A stretch of DNA of 20,241 nucleotides from a virus. The position numbers and the translations under genes were made by a program. Under the pieces are notes generated by a model. The model did not search any database. It worked only from the letters and a program-made list of their open reading frames with translations, and was not told the origin of the DNA. Of this stretch, positions 12,060 to 19,400 are shown piece after piece. The stretch lies in the IMG/VR virus record IMGVR_UViG_3300000893_000184, positions 1-20,241 of that record; one strand, written 5' to 3'. Positions within the stretch are counted from its first letter, which is position 1; every line of letters begins with the position of its first letter.

Positions 12060-12309
12060 GATGTTTTTTCGCTCTGGCCAGAGTGTGCTGGATCAAACGA
12101 ATCTCGGCGAGCTCATCAAATCCTAGAGCGCTCAAGTCCGCCTTTACTAGGAGTAATCCCGGGCCGAAAGAGAGCGCTGCACCACACGCCAGACAAACGG
12201 TTAGATCCCCGGCTTCGGGACGTTGCTCCTCGCCGCCGGCCCGAGACAAAGGGTGGCCGCATGCCGGACAGTTCTGGTGTGGAGTCAGGTGTTCGTAATC
12301 GAATTTCAT
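12049..12309 (-). CDS. Zinc-ribbon protein, 86 aa
   Basis: From the ATG at 12309: MKFDYEHLTPHQNCPACGHP, then a linker and VCLACGAALSFG. The two CxxC pairs (CPAC and CLAC), about 27 residues apart, form a zinc ribbon. The C-terminus is a helix (ELAEIRLIQHTLARAKKHHG). Such proteins are common small phage gene products with unknown roles in transcription or nucleic-acid binding. A longer frame from 12441 would overlap the whole membrane-protein gene. The chosen ATG overlaps that gene's stop (ATGA). Confidence 0.75.
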   Translation of the reverse strand: MKFDYEHLTPHQNCPACGHPLSRAGGEEQRPEAGDLTVCLACGAALSFGPGLLLVKADLSALGFDELAEIRLIQHTLARAKKHHGH

Positions 12310-12497
12310 TGCCACTTTGCGCGTTGCGAATCGTAAATGCCCTGCAAGCGTTTCCAGCGGCGCAACTCTCTGCGTTCCTGGGCCAGGATGTGCAGCATGC
12401 AGCGGATCTGCCAACTGGCCCAGAGCAGGACGCCGGACCAAATGAAAAGGATCACGGCAAGCGTGCCGCAGGCGTGGTCAAAGATCGAGTCGGTCAT
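12306..12497 (-). CDS. Single-pass membrane protein with basic cytoplasmic helix, 63 aa
   Basis: The protein MTDSIFDHACGTLAVILFIW continues SGVLLWASWQIRCMLHILAQ and ERRELRRWKRLQGIYDSQRA. One membrane segment spans about residues 9-30, followed by a positively charged amphipathic helix, so the C-terminus is predicted inside the cell. Function unknown; it is too short for a typical spanin and lacks a holin layout. Both ends are ATGA overlaps. Confidence 0.7.
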   Translation of the reverse strand: MTDSIFDHACGTLAVILFIWSGVLLWASWQIRCMLHILAQERRELRRWKRLQGIYDSQRAKWQ

Positions 12498-12871
12498 AGC
12501 TTCTTCAAAGTCTTCGCGTGCATTGCTTCCCAGTCTTCTGGACTAACTGGTGGATTGTCCAACGCTCTGCTGTAAAGCGTCATCATCCCTTTATGCTGCT
12601 GCAGGATCAGCGACCAATAATGGCCGCATTCCCCTCGAAAATCGATACGCACCGCACTGCGCCGTTCGCTACTATGCCGATCAAAAATCAGATTCGTGCC
12701 TTCATATAAACTTATTTCGTCTTCATCAGGATCAAGCTCAGTGCCGACACGTAGCACATGATGGTAAACGCCTTCACAAAACGGACATTCCAAGCTTTCC
12801 TGTTCATCAGAACCGACAGGTTTCATGCGGTAAACTTCTGCGCCGATCATAAAGATTGATCCTGGGTTCAT
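12494..12871 (-). CDS. Hypothetical Cys-containing phage protein, 125 aa
   Basis: The product holds LECPFCEGVYHHVLRVG (CxxC near residue 29), then a middle IDFRGECGHYWSLILQQHKG (residues ~77-96) and a C-terminal DNPPVSPEDWEAMHAKTLKK. The CPFC pair with the later ECGH could jointly bind zinc. I have the impression of a recurrent phage family with 'CPFC...EC.H.W.L...QHKG', but cannot name it. The start overlaps the stop of the PD-(D/E)XK nuclease gene (ATGA). Confidence 0.75.
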   Translation of the reverse strand: MNPGSIFMIGAEVYRMKPVGSDEQESLECPFCEGVYHHVLRVGTELDPDEDEISLYEGTNLIFDRHSSERRSAVRIDFRGECGHYWSLILQQHKGMMTLYSRALDNPPVSPEDWEAMHAKTLKKL

Positions 12872-14013
12872 TCTGAGACAACTTGCGCATTTGACTGACG
12901 AGGATCGGTTTGACTGAGTACCCCTTTAATTCTCTTTAAAGAAGGTGAATTTGGCCTTTCGATAATTAACCCATGTAAAATTTCATTCATCCGTTGTTTG
13001 GCATCCTTTCCTTTTAATTTCAACACTTTCGCCAAAGCTTTTTCCAACTCACCAAGTCGATAATTAGCAGCACCCTTTATCTGATCAGTATCCAAATACT
13101 CTCCCAATCTTCCACGCGCAGCATCCCAATCCGTCACTTCCCGCCTCACAGCTCCCGGCACCATTGCGTAATTCGGAATTGAAAAGGATGGATCGGTTAA
13201 AAGTTTTTCAGAATAGAACTCTTCCACTTGGTCGCATAATCGCCGCAGCATTTCGACTTCATCTAAAAGCTTACTAGCACGATTCGGTTCCACTGGTAGC
13301 TGAGTTATTTGAAGCTTGCTTATTGGCGCAACAGTTGCGTCACGAAAGGGTTGACAGATTAACTGAGCCGGACAAAAACGACATTGTTCCGGGCCTGGGC
13401 TGAAAGTTGCATGCGGATCGTTGATCGCGCGCAAAGTAGCTCTAATATCGCCATAAGCCGCTTCCAACTCTCTATAATCATACCGGGCCTCAGTGACTCC
13501 ATACGGACCGCTGACGATCTGGGCAATCACGTGATGCACCTGGGGATAGGCAAGCGCCAGGACCACGGACAGGAATTTCAGTTGGGCGTTAATTTGCGCG
13601 GGATCCGGTTCCCTGAACCCGAATTTGTAGTCCTGAATCAGCGCGACCTTTCCTCCAATGATAAATCGGTCAACGCGCCCGCTGGCGACTGGCTTGCCGC
13701 CTACATATAACCAAAGCCGGCGTTCTTTAAATTCCTGCACCGGACTATCGCCAAAGATCCGTGTCACTTGATCATCAGCGCGTTCGCGCATGAAAGCCAC
13801 TGACGTCTTTTCAGTCTCATCAAGCTCGACTGCTTCACCCGCCATGCTCGCATGACCGCGTTTTCCACTCCTGGCATCAGGACTGTCCTTGTACGCTTCC
13901 TGCCCTAATCGCTTAGCTTCCTGCGAAAGCTGGTGAGAAGCGCTGCAAAGCTCGTTCCGTCGCCACGCTGAGGCGCTCGGAAGCCCACGTCTCTCGTCTA
14001 AATCGGTGTCCAT
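12868..14013 (-). CDS. PD-(D/E)XK exonuclease, DUF2800/Cas4-like, 381 aa
   Basis: The N-terminus has LPSASAWRRNELCSASHQLS (a conserved 'S.S....C..S' start with Cys23) and GKRGHASM. The catalytic core is GRVDRF (D115) and IQDYKFG (D128, K130), followed by a helix with AQLKF (Q144). A Cys cluster CRFCPAQLIC (C211, C214, C220) together with Cys23 would bind an Fe-S or zinc centre, as in Cas4/AddB-type nucleases and phage DUF2800 proteins. It probably resects dsDNA for the neighbouring annealing protein. The last ~150 residues are helical and unassigned. Start and upstream stop share one base (TGATG). Confidence 0.85.
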   Translation of the reverse strand: MDTDLDERRGLPSASAWRRNELCSASHQLSQEAKRLGQEAYKDSPDARSGKRGHASMAGEAVELDETEKTSVAFMRERADDQVTRIFGDSPVQEFKERRLWLYVGGKPVASGRVDRFIIGGKVALIQDYKFGFREPDPAQINAQLKFLSVVLALAYPQVHHVIAQIVSGPYGVTEARYDYRELEAAYGDIRATLRAINDPHATFSPGPEQCRFCPAQLICQPFRDATVAPISKLQITQLPVEPNRASKLLDEVEMLRRLCDQVEEFYSEKLLTDPSFSIPNYAMVPGAVRREVTDWDAARGRLGEYLDTDQIKGAANYRLGELEKALAKVLKLKGKDAKQRMNEILHGLIIERPNSPSLKRIKGVLSQTDPRQSNAQVVSE

Positions 14014-14531
14014 CAGAATGGTAAATCGTCAGGTTCAGTGTCGCTCGGGGCGCCCGCGGCCTGCTTGCTCCGCCGTTGCGCCTCAGCCCATTGGGCGTCA
14101 CTGGCCCCTTGTTTGGGTGCCGCGGTCGGCCCGACTTCTTTCGGACGGTAATAGTACGCCACCCGGTTAACTTCTTTGCCGGCCATTGATCCCATCTGCG
14201 CTACTTCAACTTTCAGCCGACATTTGCCATGAGCTCCTGACACTGCACGCCAGTTCGGTCCATCACCTCGCTCTTTTGGCGCACGATTGATGGCCAAGAG
14301 GAATTCGCCAATCCCGTCCCGCGGTTCGCCCTGGCTCGTTTCTCCGCTCCAAGGTTGATCGAAAACCGTTTGGCCTTGAATGGTTAGCCTGACTTTCAAG
14401 ACCCAGTTGCCGTTGGCTTTCTGGTAAGGCTCAGTATAATCTGCGACCTCAAAAGCGTAATCGCCTTCCGGCAACGGTCCGCTCGGCATCCGACGCTCGT
14501 CACCGCCTTGAAAGGTATAGCCTGTAATCAT
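14013..14531 (-). CDS. SSB-like single-stranded DNA-binding protein (DUF669-type), 172 aa
   Basis: The N-terminal half (GPLPEGDYAFEVADYTEPYQ, then WVLKVRLTIQG, TVFDQPW and GIGEFLLAINRAP) is an OB-fold-like pattern as seen in phage DUF669 proteins. CRLKVEVAQMGSMAGKEVNR resembles the C-terminal strand of those proteins. A Gln/Ala/Pro-rich linker leads to the tail EPDDLPF, which copies the acidic DDxPF tip of bacterial SSB that recruits partner enzymes. The gene lies between the annealing protein and the exonuclease, an established phage recombination order. Start overlaps the annealing gene stop (ATGA). Confidence 0.8.
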   Translation of the reverse strand: MITGYTFQGGDERRMPSGPLPEGDYAFEVADYTEPYQKANGNWVLKVRLTIQGQTVFDQPWSGETSQGEPRDGIGEFLLAINRAPKERGDGPNWRAVSGAHGKCRLKVEVAQMGSMAGKEVNRVAYYYRPKEVGPTAAPKQGASDAQWAEAQRRSKQAAGAPSDTEPDDLPF

Positions 14532-15163
14532 TTGTTGTTAGCCTCCGCTGGATAATCTTGCAGTTCTTCCACTGTCTTAATTCCTTTGAGTATATCCGCA
14601 AACTCGTCCCGCAGTCCGAAACCCAACGCTCGGTAATAGCACATTCGTTTGGGATAACTTTTCCAGACGCTGGAGCGCTCATAAATCCCGGCCGCTTTAG
14701 CTTCCTTGACGCTGAAGGAATAGACCTCGGCCTTACGCCCCTTGCGTTTGAGGGTCAGCTTGCATTCCAGCTCATCACCCTCGCCCACGTACTCGGCGCT
14801 CTTCTGCTGCAGTTGGCCGCTGGCCTCGCACATCGCAAGAGCCAAGTCACCCATGATCCCGACCCGGTTATTAATAATGGTCATGCCGTCAATGGCTTGC
14901 ATCGGTGTAAGCCCTAGCTCGATCGCCTTGGCCCAGCAGATCACTAGTTGCTGCTCGTTCTTGAACGCCGTAGGCGCCAAACGACTCTGCAGGTAACAAC
15001 GGGCAAAGCGGAACGCAGCGTCCACATCGTGCAGCTCAACGCCGCGCACTCCGAAGGGAATCAGCGCTTTTTTAGCCTCAAGCTTTTCGCTCATTACGGC
15101 ACGTTCAGTAAATGGATTGACCCCCGAATCAGTTTCCGGCAAGCCGTTATCATCATTCATCAT
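14528..15163 (-). CDS. RecT/Bet-like single-strand annealing protein (probable)
   Basis: About 211 residues from the ATG at 15163 (a second ATG follows at 15160). A GGAG lies four bases before the first and seven before the second, so either may be used; a TTG at 15184 lies upstream of the GGAG and is rejected. The core AIELGLTPMQAIDGMTIINN, GDLALAMCEASG, LTLKRKGRKAEVYSFSVKEA and WKSYPKRMCYYRALGFGLRD matches a large phage family with 'ELGL.PMQA...I.v.ING....GD..LA...SG...YP.RM...RA..F.LRD.F.D.LKG', commonly annotated as RecT/Bet recombinases. It would pair complementary strands after exonuclease resection. Family naming is from memory, hence moderate confidence. Confidence 0.7.
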   Translation of the reverse strand: MMNDDNGLPETDSGVNPFTERAVMSEKLEAKKALIPFGVRGVELHDVDAAFRFARCYLQSRLAPTAFKNEQQLVICWAKAIELGLTPMQAIDGMTIINNRVGIMGDLALAMCEASGQLQQKSAEYVGEGDELECKLTLKRKGRKAEVYSFSVKEAKAAGIYERSSVWKSYPKRMCYYRALGFGLRDEFADILKGIKTVEELQDYPAEANNK

Positions 15164-15197
15164 ATGACTCCGTACTATCGACAAGGCCGTTCGTCAA

Positions 15198-15359
15198 TTA
15201 AATTTCTTTTGAGTTTACGTTACCGGATCGCTTCAGATCGGCCAAAATAAGACCCACGATGTAGCTCGAGCGATTACGCCCTTTGGCTTTAGCCTCCCTA
15301 TTTATCTCAGGCAAAAGCTCTTTCGGGATTGTGATCGAAGTGCGCATAACTCTTTTCAT
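15198..15359 (-). CDS. Ribbon-helix-helix regulator (CopG/Arc-type), leftward, 53 aa
   Basis: The product MKRVMRTSITIPKELLPEIN, then REAKAKGRNRSSYIVGLILA has a strand (RTSITIPKE) followed by two helices, the ribbon-helix-helix layout. RHH dimers insert the strand in the major groove. A start four codons later (MRTSITI) is equally plausible. It is first in the leftward operon and divergent from another RHH gene 42 bases away, so it probably regulates its own operon and perhaps its neighbour. The long frame from 15410 would overlap the other regulator and is rejected. Confidence 0.8.
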   Translation of the reverse strand: MKRVMRTSITIPKELLPEINREAKAKGRNRSSYIVGLILADLKRSGNVNSKEI

Positions 15360-15388
15360 TTGTCTTCGTGCTGTGACTGCGTGATATT
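15360..15388 (+). promoter_or_regulatory. Candidate rightward promoter between divergent RHH genes
   Basis: TTGTCT (15360-15365, four of six) is followed by a 17-base spacer and GATATT (15383-15388, four of six). The spacer holds GTGCTG and TGCGTG, loosely related halves that could be operator sites. The start would lie about six bases from the ATG at 15401, giving a near-leaderless message. A leftward promoter must overlap this region and the first codons of the rightward gene, but I cannot pick a convincing one. Confidence 0.35.
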
Positions 15389-15400
15389 CTGGGTTCAGAT

Positions 15401-15658
15401 ATGAAAGCAAGCCATAAAACTCCCGATGCTACCGGTTCCGAAGATACCTCCAATAGAAGCACGGTTTCCATTTCCATTTCTGTTCCGACTGACGTTGTCG
15501 AGGCGATGAACGCGAGCGCGATGCGCCGGGGAATGACCCGCAGCCAGTACATCACCTGGCTGATCCGGAACAATCTTTACGTTGAGCACGGTCTTCTTCC
15601 TGATATTCAATCGCCTCCTCTGCCGAAAATCTCACCGCGTATTAAACCAAAGGATTAA
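15401..15658 (+). CDS. Ribbon-helix-helix regulator (CopG/Arc-type), rightward, 85 aa
   Basis: The centre reads STVSISISVPTDVVEAMNAS and AMRRGMTRSQYITWLIRNNL: a beta strand (VSISISVP), a helix (DVVEAMNASAMRRG), a turn (MTRSQ) and a second helix, i.e. ribbon-helix-helix. A flexible 19-residue N-terminus and Pro-rich C-terminal tail (SPPLPKISPRIKPKD) flank the fold. It starts the rightward small-gene operon and lies head to head with another RHH gene. Repressor function is inferred from fold and context. Shine-Dalgarno is weak. Confidence 0.8.
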   Translation: MKASHKTPDATGSEDTSNRSTVSISISVPTDVVEAMNASAMRRGMTRSQYITWLIRNNLYVEHGLLPDIQSPPLPKISPRIKPKD

Positions 15659-15682
15659 AGTTTTACAACCAAAGAACCACCG

Positions 15683-15841
15683 ATGGCAGAGATGCGCGAG
15701 TTTGCCGAGATGTTCAGGGTACTGCTCCTAGCGCTCAACGAGGAAGAATTAATAAGGCTGGAGCGGCGATTTCAGAAACTCAAACAACCGCTACTGGCCG
15801 AGCTGATGAAGAGCGAACTGGAACGGCGACATGGAAAATAA
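15683..15841 (+). CDS. Hypothetical small helical protein, 52 aa
   Basis: ATG at 15683 to TAA at 15841. The product is MAEMREFAEMFRVLLLALNE, EELIRLERRFQKLKQPLLAE and LMKSELERRHGK: a strongly amphipathic, charged helical protein with a hydrophobic LLLAL patch, likely a coiled coil or helical hairpin. No family recognised. It is 24 bases after the RHH gene and in the same direction. It is short, so the call rests on operon position and well-formed composition. Confidence 0.6.
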   Translation: MAEMREFAEMFRVLLLALNEEELIRLERRFQKLKQPLLAELMKSELERRHGK

Positions 15842-15879
15842 TTAAAGGATCGCAATCAATTTCCGTATGACTGAGTAAT

Positions 15880-16032
15880 ATGTCAATCTTAAGTTTCCTC
15901 ATCACTTTAGGCCTGATCGGACTCGGGATCTGGGTGCTGTTCTTCGGCCTGCACATACTCATCATAGTCTTTGTAGGGATCGGAGTATTGCTTTCCGCAA
16001 TCTGGCACTGGGCTTGTGAACAATTCAAATAA
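15880..16032 (+). CDS. Small two-helix membrane protein, 50 aa
   Basis: The product MSILSFLITLGLIGLGIWVL continues FFGLHILIIVFVGIGVLLSA and IWHWACEQFK. It is hydrophobic over residues 2-44 with Gly breaks at the centre, fitting two short membrane helices and a short charged tail. It could be a membrane-acting toxin-like, holin-like or superinfection-exclusion peptide; none is proven. Start is ATG at 15880, 38 bases after the preceding gene. Confidence 0.6.
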   Translation: MSILSFLITLGLIGLGIWVLFFGLHILIIVFVGIGVLLSAIWHWACEQFK

Positions 16033-16036
16033 GCAT

Positions 16037-16204
16037 ATGGACGAGACACTTTCCCAAATAATCGAGCGACTGCTCGCAGCAGATGCGGAGTATAAAGCCT
16101 TTGTCCGCACGACGCGTTCGCATCAACTGGCCTGCGAAGGCGCGCATGAAGCGATTGCCACGCTGCCGCAATTAAGTGCAGCGCTTCCTGTATCGGAGCT
16201 ATAG
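16037..16204 (+). CDS. Hypothetical helical protein, 55 aa
   Basis: The product MDETLSQIIERLLAADAEYK continues AFVRTTRSHQLACEGAHEAI and ATLPQLSAALPVSEL. Helical, mildly acidic, with no membrane segment. An in-frame GTG at 16016 would overlap the membrane-protein gene; the ATG at 16037, four bases after that stop, is chosen. No family recognised. Confidence 0.6.
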   Translation: MDETLSQIIERLLAADAEYKAFVRTTRSHQLACEGAHEAIATLPQLSAALPVSEL

Positions 16205-16263
16205 AACCGTTTGTTTCGGGGGGCAAAGCTTTACGAGAAAACGAAGTCCTCAACCACTTTTTT

Positions 16264-16425
16264 ATGAAAGGCTTTATTTTCTATCTCTTCCTTAGCGTGA
16301 TCGTTCCCTTTGCCCTTATGACGCTCTATACCGCCATTACATGCAATATCTCTCTGCCCGAAGCGATTTCTTGGACACTTAATGAAACTGCTTCCGAAGC
16401 CGCCGATGAAGTGCTAGCGCCCTAA
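16264..16425 (+). CDS. Small single-pass membrane or secreted protein, 53 aa
   Basis: The product MKGFIFYLFLSVIVPFALMT continues LYTAITCNISLPEAISWTLN and ETASEAADEVLAP. A hydrophobic N-terminal helix (residues 3-26) is followed by an acidic 28-residue tail. It could be a membrane anchor or a signal peptide. It is the last rightward gene; its 3' end overlaps the 3' end of the giant minus-strand gene by 12 bases, so the two transcription units converge without a spacer. The preceding 59-base gap holds nothing I can name. Confidence 0.55.
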   Translation: MKGFIFYLFLSVIVPFALMTLYTAITCNISLPEAISWTLNETASEAADEVLAP

Positions 16426-19400
16426 CAACTGATTCGCCACGCGTTGTTGCCGCGCCATTTGCTGCATCAGCATTTGCCCCTGGCGTTCCTTGAGCGCCTG
16501 CTGACGCGCAGCCTGGGCCACGTCGGGCTGAGCCGCTTTAAACTTGTCGTAATCCAGCCGTGAGAGCTGCAGCATCTCTTTAGAACTACTCTCCAGTCCC
16601 GTCGAGAGCGCGGTCTTGGCGTACGTGCTCGCCAGCCCGAAAATCCGGCGCGCCTCGGCTTCAGGCAGGTTATCGTGCGCCCAAGAGAGGAAATCCATCA
16701 CCGCCTGCGGCTTAGTCGATCCTCCCACTTTCAGTGGTGAATTAGTGGAAATCGTTTGCTTGATCCGTTTGAGTTCATCCGGCACCTGCGCCTTAGGCAC
16801 TTGCTCCAGCCATTGCCGGATCGCGCCGCTGACATCGTGCTCGTTACCGCTGATCAGTCCGTTAATGATCCGTTCCCTGGTCGGGTCGAACGGGCCGCGT
16901 CCGCTCATGGCCAACGCCGTCGCTTTAGTTCCTTGAGCCTCGCGTTTCTGTTGCAACGCCGGATACTCGTCCTCGAACATCTTTATCCGGTCACGAGTAA
17001 AGTTGACGTCCTGCTTTGCCGCATAGGTGTCGCTCCAGGCGCTGTGCAGATTCGGCACCCTCGCCATCGTTCCAAGTCCGATGTTGGCCAGAACCCGATA
17101 CTCCGAAACGATTGAACGCATCAAGGTGTCGAGGAGCTTTGCGCTCGGCGGTGCAGGCTTGGTAAAGTTGAGTGTCTCGCCGCGCCAACCGTTAACGAAA
17201 GCAATGAGAGGCTCGGCAAATGAGATTAAAGGCGGGTGCAACGGGTCTTTCGGGCGCCCCTGCATTTCACCTGCCCCTAGCCCCAGTGTGCTCTGCGCCG
17301 TATCCCAGTAGTCACCAAAGAGCCCGCTGAACCCCGAGGCGATAAATGCGCCCCAGCCGCGCCCCAGAAACCAGCGCAGCGCCTGGGCGTAATTATGGTT
17401 TGAGAGCGCTTTACCGATCTCGGCCCAGGTCGGATCTTTCGGATCCCGGTTATACATCGCGTTCAAAGCAATCTGAACAGTGCTGCCGGCTCCTACGGCT
17501 GTAGCCAGGTAACCCAGATTGCGAACTGCCTGGTAACCAATATCGCCCAGATTACGGCTCCTGATCGCGCGATCCAATGGCATCAGGAACTCGCGCGTCG
17601 CCATCCGCGCCGTGTTCGCGCCCCATCGCTGGAACTGGAACATGGCGCGCCCCATTGGATTATTGACGATCCCCTCCGGTATCTGGCCGGGACCGTAATT
17701 GGCGTGGATATCCATGATATGCTGGCGCAGGAATTCGTCAGTCAACGGACCCGCACCGCTCTCGCGCGCCAGACGATTCAGAATATTCGGGTCATCGGTC
17801 CCAAACCGGCGCAGAATCCAGCCCTCTCTTTGGCGGGTAACCGGATTGTCTTTCCCCATCCCGTGGTCGCGCAGGAAATCTTGCAGGATCAATTTGCCCT
17901 GCTGCATCCCGAACGCCCGATTGATGTTCTCGGTCAAGTTATGTCCGCCGAAAGAGATCGCTCTTTGCGCTAAAACGCTAAGTTGGCGATTCAGCCAACT
18001 GGGATTGGAGGCTAAGTCGTAATCACTCAAAACCTCGCGCAAGTTGTTTTTCAAGATGTTGCGCTCGCGCGCCTCGGCAATCCACGAGCGCCAGTGAAAG
18101 GGGAATTGCGCCGCGGTTTTAAGAAAGTTCATCGGGCCGCCGAAAATGAAGTTCTGCGCAGCGCCCGTAATCAGGTTACGCACCGCCGTTCCCTGATTCC
18201 CCAGATACGCGGAGAGGGCCAGGTTACGGCCACCCTGGAAAAATCGTTCCACGGGGCTATCGCCGACACGCACATAGTGCGCTTTCCGAATGCTCTCGAT
18301 CCGGTTGATAATGTCCTGCTTGGTCTGATGGCTGTAATCCGGGTTTTTGTTTACCTCCTCGATACCGCGGTCAAATACATCTTTGCCGGCGTTCCCGAGT
18401 TTCTGCCCCATGGTGCTGATCTGCGCCAACCTCTCGTTACCCTTAGTCAGATACCGGATTAAAGTTTCCGGACTGAAATCGTAAAAGTCCAGCGGCAGAT
18501 CCAACCGACGCGCCTTTTCCATGTTGGAAAAATGATCGGTGCTGCCTGGGTTACCGCTGATGGCGTGCGTGAATTTATCAATAAATTCCTGGCGATCCTT
18601 GACCACGCCCTTAGCGATTGCGTCATTGACAATCCGGTTAAAATCAACCGCTCGCGCTCCGTCCCGGTTATCGAATATGTCGCGGGTATCCTGGCTGATC
18701 ATACGAGGAAAATAACTGCGCCCAATCAGCTTAGCTGGACGCGTTATATCACCGTCCTGCACCTGGACGTTAAGCTGCTTCATGAGCTGTCCAGCGCGCT
18801 CAAGTGAGTCCTTAGAAGCAGCAATCAGTCTCTGCGTGTCAGCCCCGATTGCCGGCAATGGCTGACGCTTCTGCTCGGCTCTGATGTAATCGGTGAACTC
18901 CCCAACCACGCGTTGCCGGTCACTTTTTGGGATCGAATCGAAAGCGTCTTTTAACGGCAATAAACGCATGTATTGCCCGAACCGCTGCACCTCGCTCGGG
19001 AAACGCCGGATTGCCATTGCCAATGGCCTGGTCTCCTTGTAATCGAGCATGGCGCTCTCGCCGCTTTTAAGCGCTAGGGAAAATCCGCGCTTGAGCTTTT
19101 CCCACTGGCTTTCAGTTCGACTCCCAGGCGGACCTCTTGGTTTTTCAGGCGCAATTTCTCCAATTCCGCCACGTTGCGCTCCAGGTTCTTCTGCAAGACC
19201 TGCTCGAGCTTTGCGCTCCAGCATCCGTAGCTTGGCCTCTACCTTGTTCATGAGGCCGGCAAGCTCGGTCTTAGCCAGAGCGTTCCCGGGCTTAAGCGAA
19301 CGAGACAGCTTCTTTAAACCCTCAAGCGCATTCTCGTACCAGTCTTTAACTTTCTCGATGCTCCTACGAAACACGCTCTCAGTCGGGTCTCCGGCGCGCA

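Noticed and set aside
11724-12575. 283-codon plus-strand frame
   Set aside because: It is antisense to the VRR-NUC, Zn-ribbon and membrane-protein genes, which have recognisable motifs and coupled overlaps; no promoter or domain supports it.
12868-14013. Cas4 of a CRISPR adaptation system
   Set aside because: Only the nuclease fold and Cys cluster are shared; no cas1/cas2 or array is present, and the annealing-protein/SSB context indicates a phage recombination exonuclease.
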